64,000 nt of DNA, taken from the NCBI GenBank assembly GCA_028284465.1, contig JANQRR010000023.1, positions 1-64,000 on the forward strand, in the 5' to 3' direction. The translations under genes and the position numbers were made by a program. A model generated the notes under the pieces. The model saw only the letters and a list, made by a program, of their open reading frames with translations. It made no database searches and had not been told where the DNA came from. Position 1 is the first letter of the stretch. Each line of letters begins with the position of its first letter. Below, piece after piece: positions 58,890 to 64,000 of this stretch. The DNA is from Gammaproteobacteria bacterium (GTDB lineage Bacteria > Pseudomonadota > Gammaproteobacteria > JAJFKO01).

Positions 58890-60583
58890 TACTGAAAAAT
58901 GTAACAATAAAAAACTTTCTATCTACTGGTCAAAATCCACTCAAGTTTGATCTTCACAAGCATAAGACTACGCTCATGTCAGGCGACAATGGAGCTGGCA
59001 AATCTACACTTGTAGATGCTATCTGCTTTGCATTATTCGGTAAAGCGTTCAGAAATATCAATAAACCACAGCTAATTAATATCGTCAATAAAAAGCAATG
59101 TGTGGTTACAATCGACTTCTCAGTCGGCAACAATGAATTCCACATTGTTCGTGGTATGAAGCCCACAATTTTCCAAATATTCAAGAATGGCGATCTGATC
59201 GATCAGGATGCAGCCGCACGTGACTATCAGGAGATGCTAGAGCGTGATATCCTGAACATGTCCTACAATGCGTTTTGTCAGGTTATTGTGCTCGGTAACG
59301 CCAACTGGACAGCCTTTATGTCTCTGTCTGCTGGTGATCGCCGTAAGGTGCTAGAAGACATGCTAGGCATTGAAATCTTCACTGTCATGAGCACGTTGCT
59401 TAAGGAACAGCAAAATAATCTTAGAAATGATATCAAGGATATTGACGCCAACATCAAAGTGTTGGAAAACACCATTGAGCTGAACGAGAAGCACAAGGCA
59501 AGTTTACTTCAGCACACAGAAGAAGCTATACAAGAGAAGAAAAACAAGATAGCGGATTTTGAAAAGCAGTTAGTGCCAGCACGCGAAAAGCGTGATGAAC
59601 TAGCTTCTAAGATGAGCGACATAGAAAAGGTATTATCAAAAGAAGAATCCACTAAAGATGAAATGTCTGGGCTAGTAGATGAGGTAAACAAAATTGAGCA
59701 TGCAGAAAAACAAGCCACAAAGGACATCAAGTTTTACGTCAATAATTCTTCGTGCCCGACTTGCAAGCGGGAAATTGATCCCAAGTTCAGAACCGTTGCG
59801 AAGCAAGAGAGAGAAGCACACCTTGCCAAAATCGGCGAACGTAAGAATCTACACACAACACAAATAGATGTTCTGACTGGTCGCCTAAACAAGTTTAAGA
59901 AGCTTGGCAAAGGACTGGCACAACTATCAAGCCAACATCAGGACGTGGTGCTCGACATTCACACGTGGACCAGTGCAATTACTCAGTTGCATGAAGATAT
60001 TGAGTCCTTACGTGAAGAGAAGCCACCGTTAGATCCACATGACTACCGAGCAGACTTAGATGTAGAATTGAAGAAAAAGTCTGACTTGATAGATAAGAAA
60101 GATGTGCAATCTGTTGCTTTAGATATGCTTAAAGATGATGGCATCAAAGCACAGATCATCAAACAATACATTCCGGTTATCAATACACTCGTTAATCGCT
60201 ACCTTGAACGCTTGAACTTCTTTGTCAAGTTTCATTTGAATGAGAAATTTGAGATGGAAATCAAGGCGTTACACAAGGATGACATGAGTTATGATAACTT
60301 CAGTCAGGGCGAAAAGATGCGCATTGACTTGTCTATCTTGTTCACTTGGCGCGACATTATCCGACAGAAAAAAATGAATTCATGCAATCTTCTGATTCTT
60401 GATGAGATCATGGATTCGTCACTAGATCCACAAGGCACTGAGGATTTCTTGGAAGTTATTAGGGCATTGACGCCAGACAACAACATCTTTATTATCAGCC
60501 ATAAAAGAGATCAGATCAGTGACAAATTCGACAACGTGTTGGAGATTGTCAAGAAGAAAAACTTTTCGAGGATCAAGCGATGA
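58883..60583 (+). CDS. 46: Recombination endonuclease subunit gp46 (Rad50-like)
   Basis: 566 aa. Walker A SGDNGAGKST at about 33-42, coiled coil with zinc-hook CPTC near residue 290, signature NFSQGEKMRID, Walker B LLILDEIMDSSLD and a final switch His (IISHKRD). ABC-type ATPase partner of gp47. Confidence 0.96.
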   Translation: MLILKNVTIKNFLSTGQNPLKFDLHKHKTTLMSGDNGAGKSTLVDAICFALFGKAFRNINKPQLINIVNKKQCVVTIDFSVGNNEFHIVRGMKPTIFQIFKNGDLIDQDAAARDYQEMLERDILNMSYNAFCQVIVLGNANWTAFMSLSAGDRRKVLEDMLGIEIFTVMSTLLKEQQNNLRNDIKDIDANIKVLENTIELNEKHKASLLQHTEEAIQEKKNKIADFEKQLVPAREKRDELASKMSDIEKVLSKEESTKDEMSGLVDEVNKIEHAEKQATKDIKFYVNNSSCPTCKREIDPKFRTVAKQEREAHLAKIGERKNLHTTQIDVLTGRLNKFKKLGKGLAQLSSQHQDVVLDIHTWTSAITQLHEDIESLREEKPPLDPHDYRADLDVELKKKSDLIDKKDVQSVALDMLKDDGIKAQIIKQYIPVINTLVNRYLERLNFFVKFHLNEKFEMEIKALHKDDMSYDNFSQGEKMRIDLSILFTWRDIIRQKKMNSCNLLILDEIMDSSLDPQGTEDFLEVIRALTPDNNIFIISHKRDQISDKFDNVLEIVKKKNFSRIKR

Positions 60584-60789
60584 ATTTGCATGTTTGGCCA
60601 GCAACAGCAAGATCTTTTGGTAGAGTTACGCATTTGGTGCGTCCAATAACTTTAAATAGACTTGAAGTAAAAAGTAAAGATATGGTTCTTGAACGTAAAA
60701 TTGTTTATCCAATGCAACAATTGAATGATTTTTGGTCATATGAAATTCTGAATTTAATTCGTGATAAATTGAAGAAGGAATTTTTGTGA
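60580..60789 (+). CDS. LxxEF-tail family member
   Basis: 69 aa, ATGA overlap with gp46. Basic front (RVTHLVRPITLNRLEVKSKD), tail ILNLIRDKLKKEFL with nothing after EF but Leu. Confidence 0.6.
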   Translation: MNLHVWPATARSFGRVTHLVRPITLNRLEVKSKDMVLERKIVYPMQQLNDFWSYEILNLIRDKLKKEFL

Positions 60790-60980
60790 TGGCAGACATT
60801 TCAGATGTGAGGCGTAGGTTGCTTGAAAAAGCAAGGTTGAGTGTTCAAAAAAACGCTCATTATAATATGTGCTGGTTAGGAGTTTATCCAGTTAAAAGAA
60901 GTCTTTCAAGAAATTATGACGTTGTTATACAGGAATTATATAATAAAGAAACATGGAAAAAGATAGTGCGCTATGAATAA
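60789..60980 (+). CDS. LxxEF-tail family member, diverged
   Basis: 63 aa. VRRRLLEKARLSVQKNAHYN, tail YDVVIQELYNKETWKK. Overlaps the previous stop. Confidence 0.5.
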   Translation: MADISDVRRRLLEKARLSVQKNAHYNMCWLGVYPVKRSLSRNYDVVIQELYNKETWKKIVRYE

Positions 60981-61257
60981 AGTTTGGAGTGTATATAATT
61001 CTGTTGCTGGTTTTGCTGTGGAAAACAGATTAGATTTTGTTAGATCGCCAGGAAAATACGAATACCAATCTAATAATGATGGTGTGTTGGGGCTTATACG
61101 TAAAACGCTACTAGAGAAAACCGCTAATCCAAATAATTTTTCATTTAACCATATGCCGGTTCCCATGAGATGGAATGTAATTGAATTGGCCATGCTTACT
61201 GAATGGGGCGATAGACACGCACACACAGAAATTTGGTTAAATGAGATACAAATATGA
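60973..61257 (+). CDS. Hypothetical protein, possible distant family member
   Basis: 94 aa, longer than its relatives. WSVYNSVAGFAVENRLDFVR, then GVLGLIRKTLLEKTANP and a C-terminal WNVIELAMLTEW segment. Internal helix GLIRKTLLEK resembles the family tail, but the match is weak. Confidence 0.5.
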   Translation: MNKVWSVYNSVAGFAVENRLDFVRSPGKYEYQSNNDGVLGLIRKTLLEKTANPNNFSFNHMPVPMRWNVIELAMLTEWGDRHAHTEIWLNEIQI

Positions 61258-61763
61258 GTGAAGAATTAGTACGTGAATTGGTTCCTGGTAATGATCCAAT
61301 TCTCAAAGAAGAAACACCAAAGTTCGATTTTCTCGATCCGCCTATGGACCCAATTGAATTAGCTCACACGCTCGCACAAAGCTGCTTGAAGTATGAAGGG
61401 TTAGGATTGTCAGCACCACAGATTGGTTTGCCATATCGCGCCTGCATCATCAAAGCAGATCCTATGATTTGCATGTTCAATCCTAAGATTGTTGGTGAAT
61501 CAATGGGAGCTGAATATGGCGAAGAAGGTTGCTTGTCGTTTCCAAATCTGATAATCAAAGTTAAGCGTGCACAAGTCATACGTGTGCGCTTCACTCAACC
61601 AAACTTTGAAGTGAAAACAGAGCGCTTTGAAGGAATGACGGCTAGAATCATTCAGCATGAAATGGATCATTTAGATGGTATTACGTTTCATACAAGGGCT
61701 ACTTCCTACCACCTCGAACAAGCGAAAAAATCTAAAAGAAAGCTTGAAAAAAATAGTGTATGA
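61254..61763 (+). CDS. def: Peptide deformylase
   Basis: 169 aa. All three motifs: GLGLSAPQ (49-56), EGCLSFP (91-97, zinc Cys) and QHEMDHLDG (134-142, zinc His pair and catalytic Glu). Removes the N-formyl group from new proteins; phages and marine viruses often carry it. ATGA overlap with the previous gene; full length, so probably active. Confidence 0.94.
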   Translation: MSEELVRELVPGNDPILKEETPKFDFLDPPMDPIELAHTLAQSCLKYEGLGLSAPQIGLPYRACIIKADPMICMFNPKIVGESMGAEYGEEGCLSFPNLIIKVKRAQVIRVRFTQPNFEVKTERFEGMTARIIQHEMDHLDGITFHTRATSYHLEQAKKSKRKLEKNSV

Positions 61764-61926
61764 GAAATTTGAAAAAAATCCAATGTCGCGTGTTAGAGAT
61801 GATTGTTTGTACATTAAAAATGATGTGATGAAAAACACTTTGGATAAAGTGCCCAGAGATATGTATTTTCAAATAACTGAAGAATTAATGGAAGAATTTT
61901 GGCATGGATTACACATTAGGATCTAA
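61756..61926 (+). CDS. LxxEF-tail family member
   Basis: 56 aa from GTG overlapping the deformylase stop (in GTATGAG). Tail YFQITEELMEEFWHGL. Confidence 0.52.
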   Translation: MYEKFEKNPMSRVRDDCLYIKNDVMKNTLDKVPRDMYFQITEELMEEFWHGLHIRI

Positions 61927-61927
61927 A

Positions 61928-62128
61928 ATGCATAAATGGCTTCATCTTGATCAGGTGAATGCATTTAAAGACGCGTTTCGTAGTCCAGAAGAAAGGCTAA
62001 AGTGGCGAGAATGCTTTTCAGAGGGAAGCACTAATATTTACGCACGTGTGCATTCAGAGCTGAAAAAAGATGAAAAATTTGTTAACAAGGGGGTTGCGGT
62101 CTTCAGGAAACCTGCTATACATAAGTAG
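61928..62128 (+). CDS. LxxEF-tail family member, diverged
   Basis: 66 aa from ATG 61928 (AGGATC upstream; an earlier ATG at 61904 exists). Tail-like NIYARVHSELKKDEKF followed by about 15 further residues. Confidence 0.5.
   Translation: MHKWLHLDQVNAFKDAFRSPEERLKWRECFSEGSTNIYARVHSELKKDEKFVNKGVAVFRKPAIHK
62094..62121 (+). promoter_or_regulatory. Possible sigma-70 promoter
   Basis: TTGCGG, 16 nt, TATACA, about 40 nt before the ATG at 62159. Weaker than the site at 53584. Confidence 0.3.
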
Positions 62129-62158
62129 TATCAGTAACTTAACATGAAAGGATCATAT

Positions 62159-62518
62159 ATGATCGAACGTTCTGAAAATTTTGTAATGACTATTAATCCT
62201 AAATCTAAAGCAGATAATGAAAAGCTCGAAGCGGTACGATCCGCCATTAAAACTTCTAATCGAGCACTAGGCACTAAGCTTTCTATTAAGTGCCATGGCC
62301 GTCTTGGCAAATCCAATCCAAAAGCTGGTGAATATAAAGCACGCCGCACTTCAACTGTGAAATTGGCAGATGCCGCACGTTGGGATGTTTACATCTTCAA
62401 CAAAGGTGGTTCATCAACTCAGAAAGCTAAAGCTGCTTCTAAGAAGTCCAGCATGGCTAATAAGATGACCAAGAAGCCAGCAACCAAGCGCACGACACGT
62501 ACGCGTACTAAGCGCTAA
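62159..62518 (+). CDS. Small basic protein with Lys/Arg-rich tail
   Basis: 119 aa from ATG 62159 with AAAGGAT upstream (an ATG at 62144 lies within that site). FVMTINPKSKADNEKLEAVR, HGRLGKSNPKAGEYKARR, then a tail of Lys, Thr and Ala (KKPATKRTTRTRTKR) like histone-type nucleoid proteins. Likely binds DNA. Confidence 0.65.
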   Translation: MIERSENFVMTINPKSKADNEKLEAVRSAIKTSNRALGTKLSIKCHGRLGKSNPKAGEYKARRTSTVKLADAARWDVYIFNKGGSSTQKAKAASKKSSMANKMTKKPATKRTTRTRTKR

Positions 62519-62545
62519 ACTCATATCCACTTTAATAATTGTTAG

Positions 62546-62575
62546 CCATGGGTAGCCTCGGTTGCCCGTGGTTTT
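62546..62575 (+). terminator. Rho-independent terminator
   Basis: An 11-bp stem with G-T pairs (CCATGGGTAGC ... GTTGCCCGTGG) closed by CTCG and followed by TTTT. It ends the operon that runs from gp55. Confidence 0.8.
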
Positions 62576-62599
62576 CGCACGTCAACTAATGGGATAATC

Positions 62600-63034
62600 A
62601 TGAATGAAACCACAAAAGTTCTACAAGACTTAATCGAACAGTGGGAAAATGATCCACCACTATCTACACATCAAATTCCGCGTGGTCCTGTCACTCTAGA
62701 AGAGATGGCAGAGTTTGCTTTTAATGGCGCGTTACATACCAACGACACCAAATTTAAAGTTTCATTTTATCAAGATGTTATTCGGAATCTTGCGCGAGCT
62801 ATAGCCGTATATGAAAACGCTCTTGAACCAGAGCAGTACAGCACTGATCCTGAGATTAATGAATTTTTGAATAATACTGATGCTGATGAAGCTAAAGTTG
62901 CTGTTCGTCAAAGTCAAATGAAATATGCTGAAAAAGTTCCAGAACGCAATGAACATACAGAAGCAACTGATAAGCTCATGAAAGAATTGGATAAGCAAAG
63001 TATGCCACCATCAAAAAATTTAAGGAGGAAATAA
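62600..63034 (+). CDS. Hypothetical protein
   Basis: 144 aa. Begins VLQDLIEQWENDPPL, with an acidic mid-part (TDPEINEFLNNTDADEAKVA). No domain recognised. Ends directly before the next start. Confidence 0.6.
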   Translation: MNETTKVLQDLIEQWENDPPLSTHQIPRGPVTLEEMAEFAFNGALHTNDTKFKVSFYQDVIRNLARAIAVYENALEPEQYSTDPEINEFLNNTDADEAKVAVRQSQMKYAEKVPERNEHTEATDKLMKELDKQSMPPSKNLRRK

Positions 63035-63544
63035 TTGAATAGCAATTCTAATGTTGAAAAAAGATATTACGACAAAGAAAATAATGTTTACGTATCGCTA
63101 GCTGAAATTCAATCTAATGCAGCAGCAGAAGAAACTGAAGTCGAAGATCTTGGTAAGCAAATTCTAAGTAATGTGCCTAAGTCTGATTTGATGGATAATG
63201 CTACAATCAATCCAGCACCAGGACGACCAACACCAGTTAATAACGCACCAAAAATTGTTTCTACGTCAAAACTTCCAGATTGGAAGTATGCAGAAAACGA
63301 AATGTTAAGGGATTTGCAGAATTACTTGGCAAGCACTTATGACGAGCATTACAACAAAAATGATGATGATATTCAATGTTTTGATGCTTGGATTGCGTTG
63401 GGTGATTCTGGTCCAACCTTCAGAAACACAGCCCTTAAATACCTTTGGAGATATGGAAACAAGAATGGAAACAATAAAGACGACATCATGAAAGCACTCC
63501 ACTACATGATGTTGATGCTCTATGTTGAGCATTATAAAAAATGA
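63035..63544 (+). CDS. DUF3310-like protein (putative nucleotide metabolism)
   Basis: 169 aa from TTG with a perfect AAGGAGG ribosome site. C-terminal half has DIQCFDAWIALGD, RNTALKYLWRYGNKNG and DDIMKALHYMMLMLY, the pattern of DUF3310/SaV proteins found beside phage nucleotide genes. N-terminal 90 residues are variable. Confidence 0.7.
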   Translation: MNSNSNVEKRYYDKENNVYVSLAEIQSNAAAEETEVEDLGKQILSNVPKSDLMDNATINPAPGRPTPVNNAPKIVSTSKLPDWKYAENEMLRDLQNYLASTYDEHYNKNDDDIQCFDAWIALGDSGPTFRNTALKYLWRYGNKNGNNKDDIMKALHYMMLMLYVEHYKK

Positions 63545-63553
63545 GGATAATAT

Positions 63554-64000
63554 ATGGGTTTTAAGCTTGAAGTTAATGTTGAGGAATTAGCAAAAAAACG
63601 AAAATTATTTATAGCAACGCCCATGTATGGTGGGCAATGTGCTGGTATGTATACGCGATCAATGATGGAACTATGTGTGCTATTAACGCGCATGGGGATT
63701 GACCACCAGCCATATTTCCTATTCAATGAATCACTAATCACTCGTGCACGCAACTACTGTGTGGACGAATTTGTGCGTTCTGACTGTACACACATGTTGT
63801 TTATTGATAGTGATATTGGCTTTGCTGCTAACGATATTGTCGCAATCTTGGCTATGATGGAAGATGATAGTGACTATGATATCATGGGCGGACCATACCC
63901 AAAGAAGTGCATTTCTTGGGAAAAAGTCAAGGCAGCAGTTGACAAAGGCTTTGCGGATGAAGATCCTAACGAGTTAGAGAAATTTGTTGGCGATTTCGTG
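63554..64000 (+). CDS. Glycosyltransferase-like protein, cut by window edge
   Basis: GAGGATA before ATG. First 149 residues: KLFIATPMYGGQCAGMYTRS, ESLITRARNYCVDEF, and THMLFIDSDIGF with the DSD metal motif of GT-A glycosyltransferases. Such genes occur in many T4-like marine phages. It continues past the window. Confidence 0.8.
   Translation, partial: MGFKLEVNVEELAKKRKLFIATPMYGGQCAGMYTRSMMELCVLLTRMGIDHQPYFLFNESLITRARNYCVDEFVRSDCTHMLFIDSDIGFAANDIVAILAMMEDDSDYDIMGGPYPKKCISWEKVKAAVDKGFADEDPNELEKFVGDFV

Overview
The window is part of the genome of a T4-superfamily myovirus. From 12.8 to 30.7 kb the plus strand carries the T4 virion block in T4 order: gp13, gp14, gp15, gp16, gp17, gp18, gp19, gp20, gp67-like, gp21, gp22, gp23. 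From 50.6 to 60.6 kb are the T4-type genes uvsY, uvsW, gp55 (late sigma), gp47 and gp46. Late promoters of the T4 type (core ATAAATA) precede several plus-strand virion genes, while TTGACA-N17-TATAAT-like promoters precede several minus-strand genes. The host is most likely an alphaproteobacterium: the tRNA-His gene has no encoded G-1 and carries A73, a state known mainly from that class. This is inference, not proof.

Layout. 0-10.1 kb: a tightly overlapping plus-strand operon with a carbamoyltransferase, an SGNH-like protein, five radical-SAM proteins, an ATP-grasp enzyme, a DegT-type aminotransferase and a GNAT acetyltransferase, probably for modifying a surface glycan or another small molecule. 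10.1-12.8 kb: small genes, including two holin-like membrane proteins. 12.8-30.8 kb: head, neck and tail genes, closed by a strong terminator after the capsid gene. 30.8-32.4 kb: nine small minus-strand genes. 32.4-43.0 kb: late plus-strand genes, including two large repeat-containing adhesins and several small proteins with a T4-like capsid-targeting N-terminus. 43.0-49.5 kb: minus strand, with four canonical tRNAs, an HNH nuclease, a NUMOD3 homing-type protein, tiny membrane proteins and two apparently large structured RNAs. 49.5-51.7 kb: small minus-strand genes around uvsY. 51.7-64 kb: uvsW, gp55, gp47, gp46, peptide deformylase, a DUF3310-like protein and a glycosyltransferase, interleaved with further arrays of small genes.

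Three things are not explained by ordinary T4-like content. (1) About 40 small proteins (about 50-75 aa), in overlapping arrays scattered over the window, share a C-terminal signature of the form I-x-x-x-L-x-x-E-F followed by an acidic or short tail. (2) A gene-free stretch of about 1.48 kb (45.3-46.8 kb) is full of hairpins, has a four-times repeated loop motif with a compensatory change, and contains a tRNA-like domain locked inside a longer stem. A second gene-free stretch of about 0.5 kb (48.7-49.2 kb) has a 23-bp perfect long-range stem and a near-consensus sigma-70 promoter. (3) Several proteins, including two ParB-like ones and a gp88-like one, begin with a 9-13 residue leader ending in (L/I)xE, like the capsid-targeting peptide of T4 internal proteins, and so may be packaged and injected with the DNA.
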